Below are positions 24,046 through 32,541 of a stretch of 64,000 bases of DNA, in pieces. This DNA comes from Promicromonospora thailandica (GTDB lineage: Bacteria; Actinomycetota; Actinomycetes; Actinomycetales; Cellulomonadaceae). Below the pieces are notes generated by a model. The model was not told the origin of the DNA, made no database searches, and worked only from the letters and a program-made list of their open reading frames with translations. Both the position numbers and the translations under genes were made by a program. The stretch is taken from NCBI RefSeq assembly GCF_024171955.1, contig NZ_JAMTCS010000018.1:1-64000 (forward strand), in the 5' to 3' direction. How positions within the stretch are numbered: the first letter of the stretch is position 1; every line of letters begins with the position of its first letter.

Positions 24046-24654
24046 ATGGAGCCACGAGAACAGGCCGAGGAGCCCGAGACCAGCCGCTGGACGAGCGCGA
24101 CCGTCTTCCCCGACATGTGGACGGACCCGGACGACGACCCGCGCGAGACCGCCCAGACGCCCACGGACGAGCGCGGGATGCTGCTCGAGTACCTGCGGTA
24201 CTACCGGCTGACCCTCGAGATGAAGTGCGCGGGGCTCGACGCCGAGCAGCTCGCCCGCCGTTCGGCGCCGCCGTCCACCATGTCCCTGCTGGGCCTGCTG
24301 CGGCACCTGACCGACGGCGAGCGGCACCTGCGGCGCGTCATGGCGGGCGAGGACGCACCGCCGCTGTACCGCACCGAGGACGACCGGGAGGCGGAGTGGA
24401 CCGGCGCCGTCGCGGACCAGGCGGTGGTGGACGACGCGTGGCGGCAGTGGCGCGCCGAGACGGCCGCCACCGACCGGTACCTGGCCGGCATCACCGACCT
24501 CTCGGCGTGGAACACCGGCGTCTCCGACCTCGGTCCCGAGGGCGGCGACCTCCAGGTGCGGGACGGCATCATGTCGCAGATCGTCGAGTACGCGCGGCAC
24601 TGCGGCCACGCCGACCTCCTCCGCGAGCGCGTCGACGGCCGGGTGGGCCAGTGA
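24046..24654 (+). CDS. DinB-like (DUF664, putative mycothiol-dependent) protein
   Basis: 202 aa four-helix-bundle protein. The metal-binding His pattern of the DinB/YfiT fold is seen: His in LLGLLRHLTDGERHLRR and in EYARHCGHADLLRER. Actinobacterial members are proposed thiol (mycothiol) transferases for detoxification. An acidic N-terminal extension (about 45 residues) precedes the domain. Substrate unknown. Confidence 0.8.
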   Translation: MEPREQAEEPETSRWTSATVFPDMWTDPDDDPRETAQTPTDERGMLLEYLRYYRLTLEMKCAGLDAEQLARRSAPPSTMSLLGLLRHLTDGERHLRRVMAGEDAPPLYRTEDDREAEWTGAVADQAVVDDAWRQWRAETAATDRYLAGITDLSAWNTGVSDLGPEGGDLQVRDGIMSQIVEYARHCGHADLLRERVDGRVGQ

Positions 24655-24732
24655 CCGTGGGCGCGCGGTAGGGCGGGCCCGGCATCCGCGGACTTCCTGG
24701 TCAACGGAGGTCTCCGCTGGCATGATCCGGTC

Positions 24733-25815
24733 ATGTCGACGAGCGAGGGGACCCGGCCGGCCGACGCCCCGCCGGCCGGTGAGGTCACCGCGGACGACGC
24801 CGTCGGCGGCGTCGAGCCCGGGTACGCATCGTGGCTCCACCGGGTCGTCGCCGCCGTGCTCGACGACGCGATCCTCGCCGGCGTCGTCTGGCTCGTGCTC
24901 GGCACGGGCTTCGTACAGCCCACCCTGACGCCTGTCCTCGGGGCCGACGGCGCGAGCTGGCCCAGTGACCCGCTCGTCCTCGTGCCCGTCGGAGTCGCCC
25001 TGGTCCTGCTGGTGCTGCAGGGCACGACCGGATGGACGCCGGGCAAGCTCGTGGCGGGCATCCGGGTGGTCGACGCGGCGACGCGGGAACCGATCGGCGT
25101 CGGGCGCACGATCGGACGCTGGCTGCTGCACCTGCTCGACGCCATGCTGTTCATCGGGTACCTGCGCCCCCTGTGGCACCGGCGGCGGCAGACGTTCGCC
25201 GACTCGATCACAGGCACCGTGGTGGTGCCGGCCGTACCCGACCTGCCGCGCCGGCCCCGGATCGTCCTGTACTCGGCGGCCCTGGTGGTCTGCGTGCTCG
25301 GCCTCGGCTACGGATGCGTGCCCCTCGGCAGCGAGGGCACGTCGAGCCTGGAGATCGGCGCGACCTGCGAGATCGACGGCACGGGCCCGGCCCTGACCAC
25401 AGGGACCATCACGCTGAGCGGATCCGTGTGGACGAGCGGGGAGCGCCGGCTGTGGACCGTGCGCGAGACGCGCACGGTCCAGCCGGTGGCCCGCCTCACC
25501 TGGACGAGCGCCGCGTCCGCGCGCGACGTCGGGTACCGCGTCGAGCTCGACGCTCGCCCGCCCGAGGGCGGGCCCTCCCGCGGGTTCACGGAGTCCTGGG
25601 ACATCGGGACCGGCTCCACCGACGGGACGGTGGAGGGCGAGGACACCCTGCACACCCGGAGCCTCGGCCCGGACGGCGACCGCCACGACGTCGAGGTGCA
25701 GGCGTCGCAGGACGACGCCCTCGGTGACCTCCGGGGCGTACGCCTCACGGCCCGTCTGCTCGCCGACGGCGAGCCGGTGGCGGTCTGCGAGACCGTCACC
25801 GACCACGGCGCCTGA
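24733..25815 (+). CDS. RDD family membrane protein with a large extracytoplasmic C-terminal domain
   Basis: 360 aa. An acidic N-terminus leads to an RDD domain (ASWLHRVVAAVLDDAILAGV; in this copy the eponymous R-D-D residues are R, D, D), GWTPGKLVAGIRVVD, and a helix followed by RRRQTFADSITGTVVV. Another helix (LYSAALVVCVLGLGYGC) precedes about 160 residues of polar, beta-rich sequence unlike usual RDD proteins, which end at the membrane domain. RDD proteins have been linked to ion transport. The tail may bind an external ligand; this is inference. Confidence 0.75.
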   Translation: MSTSEGTRPADAPPAGEVTADDAVGGVEPGYASWLHRVVAAVLDDAILAGVVWLVLGTGFVQPTLTPVLGADGASWPSDPLVLVPVGVALVLLVLQGTTGWTPGKLVAGIRVVDAATREPIGVGRTIGRWLLHLLDAMLFIGYLRPLWHRRRQTFADSITGTVVVPAVPDLPRRPRIVLYSAALVVCVLGLGYGCVPLGSEGTSSLEIGATCEIDGTGPALTTGTITLSGSVWTSGERRLWTVRETRTVQPVARLTWTSAASARDVGYRVELDARPPEGGPSRGFTESWDIGTGSTDGTVEGEDTLHTRSLGPDGDRHDVEVQASQDDALGDLRGVRLTARLLADGEPVAVCETVTDHGA

Positions 25816-25830
25816 CGGCGCCCCGCCGCC

Positions 25831-26742
25831 TCAGGCGGTCGGTCTCGACAGGACGACCTTGCCCGCGGGGTGGCCCTGCTCGCTGCGGGCCAGCGCCCGG
25901 TCGACGTCCTCGAACGGGTGCACCGAGTCGATCCGGACCGCGAAGCTCCCCTGCGCCGCCAGCGCGAGCACCGGGCCGATGGCCTCGGCGGTCAGCCGCG
26001 CCGGGTCGCCCGCCGTCACGATCGCCCCGGCCTGCGCCGCGGCGAAGTCGGTGATCGTCACGACACGCCGCGCCGGGACCAGGTCCGCCACGCGGGCCAC
26101 GAAGTCCCGGCCCGCCGTGTCCACCGCGGCGTCGACGCCACCGGGCGCCGCCGCGCGCAGCTCCTCCACCATCGTCTCGCCGTAGGTCACCGGCGTGGCA
26201 CCCCACGACCGGACCACGTCGTGGTTGGCGGCGCTCGCGGTCCCGACCACGTGGTGCCCGGCCGCCGCGAGGAGCTGCACCGCGGCGCTGCCCACCGAGC
26301 CCGCCGCGCCGTTGACCACGACGGTCGACCCGGGAGCCAGGTCCAGCAGGTCGATCGCGCGCCGGGCCGTCTCCGCCGCGGTCACCAGGGCGGCCGCGGA
26401 CACCAGGTCGAGCCCGTCGGGTACGCGGGTGACGCGCTCGCGGCGCGTCACCGCCAGGGCGGCGTACGCCCCGGAGTCGACGAAGCCGGCCACGCGGTCA
26501 CCCACCGTGAGGTCGTCGACGCCGGGTCCGGTCTCGACGACGGTGCCCGCGACGTCGGTGCCGAGCACCAGCGGGAGGGTGACCATCTGGGGCACGTAGC
26601 CCTTGCGGATCTTCCACTCGAGCGGGTTGACGCCGATCTGCTCCACGCGGACCTTGACCTGTCCGGGTCCGGTCGCGGGCTCGGGCACGTCGGTGAGGGC
26701 GAACCCGTCGGGCTCGTAGGAGGTGAGTCGGTATGCGCGCAT
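25831..26742 (-). CDS. NADP-dependent quinone oxidoreductase-like (MDR superfamily) protein
   Basis: 303 aa, zinc-free medium-chain reductase. Visible: VRVEQIGVNPLEWKIRKGY, LGTDVAGTVVETGPGV, and the nucleotide-binding loop VVNGAAGSVGSAAVQLLAAAG. ATG at 26742 has AAGGAG upstream. It is second in a two-gene operon behind the OYE gene (49-nt gap), under the divergent MarR regulator. The pair fits an electrophile- or quinone-detoxifying response. Confidence 0.85.
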   Translation of the reverse strand: MRAYRLTSYEPDGFALTDVPEPATGPGQVKVRVEQIGVNPLEWKIRKGYVPQMVTLPLVLGTDVAGTVVETGPGVDDLTVGDRVAGFVDSGAYAALAVTRRERVTRVPDGLDLVSAAALVTAAETARRAIDLLDLAPGSTVVVNGAAGSVGSAAVQLLAAAGHHVVGTASAANHDVVRSWGATPVTYGETMVEELRAAAPGGVDAAVDTAGRDFVARVADLVPARRVVTITDFAAAQAGAIVTAGDPARLTAEAIGPVLALAAQGSFAVRIDSVHPFEDVDRALARSEQGHPAGKVVLSRPTA

Positions 26743-26791
26743 GGTGGTGCTCCTTCCGGATCGGTCGGTGTCCTGCGGTGGCCGTCGGGGC

Positions 26792-27877
26792 TCAGACGAG
26801 CTGCGGCTGGAGGGCCGGGTAGTCGGTGTAGCCGGTGTGGTCCCCGCCGTAGGCCTTGGTCAGGTCGGGCTCGGCCAGCGGGGCACCGGTGGCCAGCCGG
26901 TGCGCCAGGTCGGGGTTCGCGATGAAGAGGCGGCCGAACGAGACGGCGTCGGCCACGCCGTCGGCCACCAGGCCCACGCGCGCGGGGTGTGCCGCGGTGT
27001 CGGCGTCGGCGGGGTTGAGGATCAGCGTCCCGGACCACAGGTCGCGCACCACGGGCGTCAGGCCCGGGTCGCCGGCCTCGACGAGGTGCAGGTAGGCGAG
27101 GCCCAGCGTGTCCAGCTCGCGGACCAGCAGCGGGTAGACCACCCGGTGGTCGTCCTCCACCGTGTCGCCGAGCCCGTTCGCGGGCGAGATCCGCAGCCCG
27201 GTGCGGTCGGCTCCGATCGCGGCCGACACGGCCCGGGCGACCTCGACGGCGAACCGGATGCGGTTCTCGGGGGAGCCGCCCCAGCGGTCGGTGCGCTGGT
27301 TGGTGTTGGTGGCGAGGAACTGGTGCAGCAGGTAGCCGTTCGCCCCGTGGATCTCGACGCCGTCGAAGCCGGCCACGATCGCCTTGCGCGCGGCGTCGGT
27401 GAAGTCGGCGATCGTCCGCTCGATGTCCTCGGCCGTGAGCGCCTTCGGCACCACGGGGTCCCGGTGGCCGTCCGGGGTGTGGACGCGACCCGCCGCCGGG
27501 ACGGCCGACGGCGCGACCGGCGTGAGCGGGCCGTGCCCCACGGCCTCCGTGATGGCGGGGTGCCCGATGCGCCCGGTGTGCATGAGCTGCGCGACGATCG
27601 TGCCGCCCGCCTCGTGCACCGCGTCGGTCACCCGGCGCCACGCCGCGACCTGCTCGTCGGTGTGCAGCCCTGGCGTGTCCACGTACCCCTGGCCGATCGC
27701 GGACGGCTGGATGCCCTCCGTGACGACGAGGCCGGCCCCGGCCCGCTGGGCGTAGTAGTCGGCGGTGTCCGTCGTCGGGAGGGTGCCGTAGGCCCGCCGG
27801 CGCGTCATCGGCGCCATCACCACCCGGTTGCGCAGTGCGAGGCGGCCGGCGGCGAGCGGTTCGAAAGCGGTGGTCAT
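26792..27877 (-). CDS. Old yellow enzyme family alkene reductase (NemA-like)
   Basis: 361 aa FMN TIM barrel. Diagnostic segments are RNRVVMAPMTRRRA, GLVVTEGIQPS, QLMHTGRIGHP, FDGVEIHGANGYLLHQFL (His and Asn binding the substrate carbonyl) and DRWGGSPENRIRF. Such enzymes reduce the double bond of enones, N-ethylmaleimide or nitro compounds with NAD(P)H. In E. coli nemA is controlled by an adjacent repressor; here a MarR gene is divergent. Confidence 0.92.
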   Translation of the reverse strand: MTTAFEPLAAGRLALRNRVVMAPMTRRRAYGTLPTTDTADYYAQRAGAGLVVTEGIQPSAIGQGYVDTPGLHTDEQVAAWRRVTDAVHEAGGTIVAQLMHTGRIGHPAITEAVGHGPLTPVAPSAVPAAGRVHTPDGHRDPVVPKALTAEDIERTIADFTDAARKAIVAGFDGVEIHGANGYLLHQFLATNTNQRTDRWGGSPENRIRFAVEVARAVSAAIGADRTGLRISPANGLGDTVEDDHRVVYPLLVRELDTLGLAYLHLVEAGDPGLTPVVRDLWSGTLILNPADADTAAHPARVGLVADGVADAVSFGRLFIANPDLAHRLATGAPLAEPDLTKAYGGDHTGYTDYPALQPQLV

Positions 27878-27909
27878 CTGTGTCTCTTCCAGGTCGTGCG
27901 GTCAGATAC

Positions 27910-27954
27910 TTGGCCGAACAACAAAGGGCCGGACCGTATTCCTTGTCCGGCCAA
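27910..27954. promoter_or_regulatory. Inverted repeat between OYE operon and marR
   Basis: TTGGCCGAACAA (27910-27921) and TTGTCCGGCCAA (27943-27954) are inverted copies with one mismatch, separated by 21 nt. They occupy the 102-nt divergent gap and are the likely MarR operators. Confidence 0.55.
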
Positions 27955-27967
27955 CTTTCGCGGCGCG

Positions 27968-27973
27968 TAGGCT
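27968..27973 (+). promoter_or_regulatory. -10 box of the leaderless marR promoter
   Basis: TAGGCT lies exactly 6 nt before the ATG at 27980. Upstream, the inverted repeat would overlap the -35 region, fitting autorepression. Confidence 0.5.
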
Positions 27974-27979
27974 GACGCG

Positions 27980-28417
27980 ATGAGCGTCTCCTCGATCGGC
28001 CCGCTGAGCCACGCGGTCTTCCGGGTCGCCCGTCTGCACAAGGCTCTGGCTGGGCGGTTGCTGCGCGAGACCGGCCTCCACCCGGGCCAGGAGCTGGTGC
28101 TGATGACGCTGTGGGCGGACGGTCCGCAGCGGCAGGTCGACCTCGGCGAGACGATCGACTGGGATGCGCCGACCGTCGCACGCAGCCTGAGCCGGCTCGA
28201 ACGGAACGGCCTGGTCCGGCGCTCGCCGTCGCCGTCCGACCGGCGTGTGCTGATCGTCGAGGCCACCGAGGCGAGCCTCGCCCTGCGTCCCCAGGTCGAG
28301 CGCGCGTGGACGGAGCTGGAGCGGCTCACCGTCGGAGCCCTGAGCGGCCCGCAGCAGGCGGAGATCCGCGAGGCCCTCGATCTCCTGGAACGGACGCTGC
28401 AGCGCACCGACGGCTGA
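27980..28417 (+). CDS. MarR family transcriptional regulator
   Basis: 145 aa winged helix. The HTH reads QVDLGETIDWDAPTVARSLSRLERNGL and the wing RRSPSPSDRRVLIVEATEASLA, typical of MarR. There is no Cys, so oxidation sensing is unlikely and ligand binding more probable. It is divergent from the OYE/quinone reductase operon, its likely target. Confidence 0.9.
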   Translation: MSVSSIGPLSHAVFRVARLHKALAGRLLRETGLHPGQELVLMTLWADGPQRQVDLGETIDWDAPTVARSLSRLERNGLVRRSPSPSDRRVLIVEATEASLALRPQVERAWTELERLTVGALSGPQQAEIREALDLLERTLQRTDG

Positions 28418-28508
28418 CGCCGTCCGCCCCGCGCATGCGAATTCAGGTGAAATGCGCGAATGTGGAGGTCGCCGCAGTCCCCCGTGCGGCCAGACGGAGG
28501 TGTCCCCC

Positions 28509-29330
28509 ATGTCCCCCCAGTCCTCGCCTCCCGCAGGTGCCGCCCGGCGCGCCCGGAACAACGGCGCGGTCCGCGCCCTGGCCCGGAGCGGGTACGCCGC
28601 CTCGGGCGTGCTGCACCTGCTCATCGGCTGGCTCGCCGTCCAGCTCACGCTGGGCCGGTCGTCCGGCCAGGCCGACCAGTCCGGAGCCTTCGGCACGCTG
28701 GCGCAGATGCCCGGCGGCGACGCGGTGCTCTGGGCGGTCGCTGTGGGGTTCGGCGCGCTCGCGCTCTGGCAGCTCACCACCGCCGTCGTCGGCGTGCCGA
28801 ACGCGGACAACCAGGCCGCGGAACGGGCCGAGAGCGTGGCCAAGGCCGTGCTCTACGGCGTGCTCGCCGTGAGCAGCGCGCGGTACGCGCAGGGCGGCGG
28901 TGGTTCAGGCGGCAGCTCGGGCAGCGAGGAGAGCCTGACGGGACGCGTGCTGGCCCTGCCCGGTGGCCCCTGGATCGTGGGTGTCGCGGGCGCGGTGATC
29001 GTGGGTGTCGGCGTCTACCACGTGGTCAAGGGCGCCCGGAAGAAGTTCCTCGAGGACCTCAAGGGCACGGGCGGTGGCGCGGTCGGGCAGGCGGTGGTGC
29101 GGCTCGGACAGGTGGGCTACGTGGCCAAGGGGATCGCGCTCGGCGTGGTCGGCGGCCTCGTGATCGCGTCGGCGGTCACCACCGACCCGGAGCGGGCCGG
29201 CGGCCTCGACGAGGCACTGCACACGCTTCGCGACCAGCCGTTCGGCGTCGTCCTGCTGCTGGTCGTCGGGCTCGGCATCGCGGCGTACGGGGCCTACTCG
29301 TTCGCCCGCGCCCGCTACGCGCGGCTCTGA
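28509..29330 (+). CDS. DUF1206 membrane protein
   Basis: 273 aa. ATG at 28509 is chosen because GGAGG lies 9 nt upstream. It has six membrane helices in three DUF1206 pairs; each pair contains a [LV]xRxGYxAxGxxxxxxG pattern (ALARSGYAASGVLHLLIG; RLGQVGYVAKGIALGVVGG). A Gly/Ser-rich loop (GGGGSGGSSGSEE) lies mid-protein. Function unknown. Confidence 0.82.
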   Translation: MSPQSSPPAGAARRARNNGAVRALARSGYAASGVLHLLIGWLAVQLTLGRSSGQADQSGAFGTLAQMPGGDAVLWAVAVGFGALALWQLTTAVVGVPNADNQAAERAESVAKAVLYGVLAVSSARYAQGGGGSGGSSGSEESLTGRVLALPGGPWIVGVAGAVIVGVGVYHVVKGARKKFLEDLKGTGGGAVGQAVVRLGQVGYVAKGIALGVVGGLVIASAVTTDPERAGGLDEALHTLRDQPFGVVLLLVVGLGIAAYGAYSFARARYARL

Positions 29331-29392
29331 GACCGCCGGCGGAACGGCGCACCCCTGGCCGGCCGCGCCCAGTCGCGGTCGGTGGGGACTCT

Positions 29393-29718
29393 CCGTGCGG
29401 CGGTTCGGTCGGTTGCGTATTGCCCGGGCGTGGGTTCGGTCAGTTGCCCTGAGATCGGTCCTTTGAAGGACCGATCTCGAGACAACCGACCGAGCTCACT
29501 GCCGCACGGGTGCAGAGGACCGACGTCGGCGTGGGTGGGGCCAGTCGTGGGTGGGGCGTGAGGGTTGGCGGTAGGGCTCCCCGTGCGGCGGTTCGGTCGG
29601 TTGCATATTGCCCGGGCGCGGGTTCGGTCGGTTGCCCTGAGATCGGTCCCTTGAAGTACCGATCTCGAGACAACCGACCGAGCTCACTGCCGCACGGGTG
29701 CAGAGGACCGACGTCGGC
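29393..29718. repeat. Tandem duplication of a 138-bp palindrome-bearing unit
   Basis: 29393-29530 and 29581-29718 match over 138 bp with a few substitutions (period 188 bp). Each unit holds a nested hairpin: inner GAGATCGGT facing ACCGATCTC, and outer TCGGTC(A/G)GTTG facing CAACCGACCGA. In copy 1 the inner stem is 11 bp (29451-29461 / 29468-29478). The same palindrome occurs at 51248-51311. No gene is recognised in 29331-29751, which lies between convergent genes. Confidence 0.85.
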
Positions 29719-29751
29719 CGCCAGCACGCGCCCCGCACCGGTGCGGGCGGC

Positions 29752-30912
29752 TCAGACGGTCTCGGCGCGCTTCTGGCGGGCGAACCTCGCCGGCAGGTCC
29801 GGGCCGTCCCACACCTGGATCGCCCGCCAGATCGACGCGGCGATCGGCACGGCGAGCACGGCACCCGTGATACCCACCAGCACGGTCCCCGCGGTCAGGG
29901 CGAACAGGATCACCAGCGGGTGCAGGCGCAGGGTGCGGCCCATGACGACGGGCTGCAGGAAGTCCCCCTCGAGCTGGTTCACGACGATCACGATCGCGAC
30001 CACGATCAGTGCCTCCACGGGGCCGACGGCGACCAGGGTCACCAGGGCGGCGAGGATGCCGGCGACGGTGGCGCCCACCAGGGGGATGAAGGCCAGCAGG
30101 AAGACCAGCACCGACAGCGGGATCACCAGCGGCACGCCGACGATCGCGAGGCCGATACCGATGCCCACCGCGTCGACCAGCGCCACGATCGCCGTGCCCC
30201 GGACGTAGCCGCCCAGCGTGCTGATGGTCGCCGCGCCGACGCGCCGGCCGCGCTCGTACCGGTGCCCCTCGAAGGGCCGCAGCAGGAACTCCCACATCGC
30301 CGGGCCGTCCTTCAGGAAGAAGAACAGCACGACGATCATGATGAAGAAGCCCGCCACGAAGTCGGCGGTCTGGGAGACGCCGGCCAGCGCGCCGGACCCC
30401 ACGGCGTCCGACTGCAGCAGGCCCACGGCCGCGTCGCGGACCGACGCGATCTGCTCGTCCGAGATGTCGAACGGCAGGTCCTGGACGTACGTCTGCAGGG
30501 AGTCGAACCCGTCGAGCGCCTGGGCCTGCAGCTCGTCCCACTGGTTCACCACGGCCCGCACGACCAGCCACACGATCGCCGACAGCAGCGCGACCAGCGC
30601 CAGCAGGGCGATCCAGGTGGCGAGCATCGAGGGCAGGCCACGGCGGCGCAGCAGGGAGACGAGCGGGGAGATGGCAGCGGCCAGCACGAGCGCGATGAGC
30701 ACGGGGATGACGACGAGCGTCAGGCGCGTGCCCACGTACCCGGCGACGGCGACGACGGCGACCACGGCGAGGATCTGCAGCGACCGCGTGCCCACGCGGC
30801 CGAACCCGTCGGACCACAGCCGCGCAGACGCGCTCTCGGCCGGTTCGGTCGGAGTTGGCTGCTGCACGGTGTCCGGCAGGGTGCGGGGTGCGCGCCGGCC
30901 GAAGAGACCCAT
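29752..30912 (-). CDS. AI-2E family transporter (PerM/TqsA-like)
   Basis: 386 aa with about eight membrane helices. The family pattern includes a leading helix pair, a long soluble segment (QAQALDGFDSLQTYVQDLP), FFIMIVVLFFFLKDGP and the C-terminal block VLVFLLAFIPLVGATVAGILAAL, then LEGDFLQPVVMGRTLRLHPL. Substrates vary: autoinducer-2 in a few members, Na+/H+ exchange in others. ATG at 30912 follows GAGGAG. Confidence 0.87.
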   Translation of the reverse strand: MGLFGRRAPRTLPDTVQQPTPTEPAESASARLWSDGFGRVGTRSLQILAVVAVVAVAGYVGTRLTLVVIPVLIALVLAAAISPLVSLLRRRGLPSMLATWIALLALVALLSAIVWLVVRAVVNQWDELQAQALDGFDSLQTYVQDLPFDISDEQIASVRDAAVGLLQSDAVGSGALAGVSQTADFVAGFFIMIVVLFFFLKDGPAMWEFLLRPFEGHRYERGRRVGAATISTLGGYVRGTAIVALVDAVGIGIGLAIVGVPLVIPLSVLVFLLAFIPLVGATVAGILAALVTLVAVGPVEALIVVAIVIVVNQLEGDFLQPVVMGRTLRLHPLVILFALTAGTVLVGITGAVLAVPIAASIWRAIQVWDGPDLPARFARQKRAETV

Positions 30913-31039
30913 CGCTCGTCCTCCTCGTGCTGCCCTGATGGGCGGCCCTGATGGTGCGGCCCGGCGGGTGCCTGACCTGCCCCGACGTTAGCCCGCCACC
31001 CACTCACCCGCCCCCGGAGACGCCGAGATCTGGTGTCCG

Positions 31040-31075
31040 CGCCGAGATCTGGTCGTGCATGACCAGATCTCGGCG
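31040..31075. terminator. 15-bp perfect hairpin between convergent-side gene ends
   Basis: Arms 31040-31054 and 31061-31075 pair over 15 bp around a GTGCAT loop; the stem core is GAGATCTGGTC. An additional direct copy of the 5' arm (CGCCGAGATCTGGT) lies at 31021-31034 and could pair instead. It sits 21 nt before the end of the SnoaL gene. Confidence 0.55.
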
Positions 31076-31095
31076 GGTGTGTCGGGGTGTGTCGG

Positions 31096-31524
31096 TCAGG
31101 AGGCGAGCTGGGTCTGCAGCGCGACGCCGTCCATGAGGTACCACATGTGCTTGAACCGGCCGTCGACGACCTCGTAGAACGCGGTCTCGGCGAAGGTGAC
31201 GGTCGCACCGGTCGGCGCGAGGCCGTTCCACTCGGCCACCGGCGTGCCGGTATCGATCAGGCGAGCCGCCACGTGGGTGCCGTCGACCAGCAGCTCCTGG
31301 ACCTCCCAGTGCAGGTCGGGGACGGCGTCCGTGTGCCGCCGGAACTCGGCCACCATGTCGTCCCGGGCCACCGGGGTGCCGTTCATGATGACCTCGTCGT
31401 GCGCGAACTCCGACATGCGGTCGAAGTCACGGGTGTTCGCCAGCTCGATGTAGCGGCGGTAGAAGTCGCGCAGCTCCTCCGCGGTCATGCCGGCGGTCTG
31501 CGTTCCTGTCGTGTCAGTGCTCAT
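31096..31524 (-). CDS. SnoaL-like (NTF2 fold) polyketide cyclase/ester cyclase family protein
   Basis: 142 aa. The cone-shaped NTF2 fold is seen in LRDFYRRYIELANTRDFDRM, HDEVIMNGTPVARDDMVAEFRR, HWEVQELLVDGTHVAARL and the closing FAETAFYEVVDGRFKHMWYLMD. Members may be ligand-binding or isomerase-like proteins. It is divergent from an XRE regulator, a common pairing in actinobacteria. Confidence 0.82.
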   Translation of the reverse strand: MSTDTTGTQTAGMTAEELRDFYRRYIELANTRDFDRMSEFAHDEVIMNGTPVARDDMVAEFRRHTDAVPDLHWEVQELLVDGTHVAARLIDTGTPVAEWNGLAPTGATVTFAETAFYEVVDGRFKHMWYLMDGVALQTQLAS

Positions 31525-31610
31525 GCCGACGAGTCTTGCTCCGCGCCCGCCGCGGCAGAAGAGACCGCTCAAGGGGCGTACTGGCAGGGCCACCTTCCGG
31601 GCCGTGGCGC

Positions 31611-31620
31611 GTGGTACCAC
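31611..31620. promoter_or_regulatory. GTGGTACCAC palindrome in the divergent SnoaL/HTH gap
   Basis: A perfect 10-bp palindrome ending 6 nt before the regulator's ATG at 31627. It is the likely operator for autoregulation and for control of the SnoaL gene; it overlaps the expected -10. Confidence 0.45.
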
Positions 31621-31626
31621 TGGTAC

Positions 31627-32469
31627 ATGGTCGTGAACTCCCGTGAGCTGGCAGGCAGCCTGCGCGTCTGGCGCGACAGGGTGTCGCCTGCCGACGCCGG
31701 GTTGTCCGCCGGCCCGCGCCGGCGGGTGCCGGGTCTGCGCCGTCAGGAGGTCGCCGAGCTCGCCGGACTCTCCGTCGAGTACCTCGCCCGCCTGGAGCAG
31801 GGCCGTGCCGGGCAGCCCTCGGGTCCGGTGCTGATGTCGCTGGCCCGGGTGCTGCGGCTGTCCGACCAGGAGCGCGCCCACCTCTTCCGGCTCGCCGACC
31901 AGGCCGAGCCGTTGCCGGGGCAGATCAAGCGCCACATCACGGCCAGCGTGCAGCGCATCCTGGACCGCCTGACCGACACGCCCGTCACCGTGGTCGACGC
32001 GTCGTGGCAGTGCGTGGTCTCCAACGGCATGGGCTACGCGCTGACGGGCGACACGACGGTGCTGCCGCACCGTGAGCAGAACCTCGCCTGGACCACGTTC
32101 ATGAACACGCCCACGCGCTACGTGCGGACCGACGAGGAGGAGCGCCTGCTGCGCCTCGAGGTCGTGGCCGACCTCCGCGAGGCGTGGGTGCGCTACCCGC
32201 AGGACTCGTTGCTGCGCGGCCTCATCGCGGACCTCCAGCAGGTCAGCCCCGAGTTCGTCACGTTGTGGGAGCAGCGGGTGCCGCCGCAGCCCGCGCCGGT
32301 CACCCGGACGTTCCTGCACCCCGACCTCGGCCCGATCACGCTGGAGTGCAACATCCTCACGGTCCGTGACAGCGACCTGCGCCTGCTCGTCTACACCGCA
32401 GCGCCCGGCAGCGAGGCCGCGGGGCAGCTCGACCTGCTGGCGACGATCGGCCTGGAACAGTTCAGCTGA
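31627..32469 (+). CDS. XRE-family HTH regulator with MmyB-like ligand domain
   Basis: 280 aa. The N-terminal HTH begins with the characteristic RRRVPGLRRQEVAELAGLS segment followed by VEYLARLEQGR. The C-terminal half carries the MmyB-like PAS fold (VVDASWQCVVSN, YVRTDEEERLLRLEVVADLR, TLEC). These regulators commonly control a neighbouring oxidoreductase or cyclase. Target is likely the divergent SnoaL-like gene. Confidence 0.9.
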   Translation: MVVNSRELAGSLRVWRDRVSPADAGLSAGPRRRVPGLRRQEVAELAGLSVEYLARLEQGRAGQPSGPVLMSLARVLRLSDQERAHLFRLADQAEPLPGQIKRHITASVQRILDRLTDTPVTVVDASWQCVVSNGMGYALTGDTTVLPHREQNLAWTTFMNTPTRYVRTDEEERLLRLEVVADLREAWVRYPQDSLLRGLIADLQQVSPEFVTLWEQRVPPQPAPVTRTFLHPDLGPITLECNILTVRDSDLRLLVYTAAPGSEAAGQLDLLATIGLEQFS

Positions 32470-32529
32470 CGCGCGCCGGCTGATCCCGGCGGGCTGGGTT
32501 GGGGCAGGGCGGGTGGTGGTGCACGTGGG

Positions 32530-32535
32530 TATCGT
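32530..32535 (+). promoter_or_regulatory. -10 box of a leaderless promoter
   Basis: TATCGT, then 6 nt, then the ATG of the esterase gene at 32542. Confidence 0.5.
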
Positions 32536-32541
32536 CGCGGC

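Noticed and set aside
19609-25806. A 2065-codon open frame on the minus strand
   Set aside because: It runs antisense through lacZ, uxuA and other clear genes, and its translation is low-complexity Arg/Ala/Gly/His. It is a by-product of third-position GC bias. The same applies to long antisense frames at 410-3220, 12025-15036 and 37774-41847.
29393-29718. Insertion sequence or transposon ends
   Set aside because: No transposase frame and no target-site duplication pattern is visible. It is a duplicated palindromic repeat without coding capacity.
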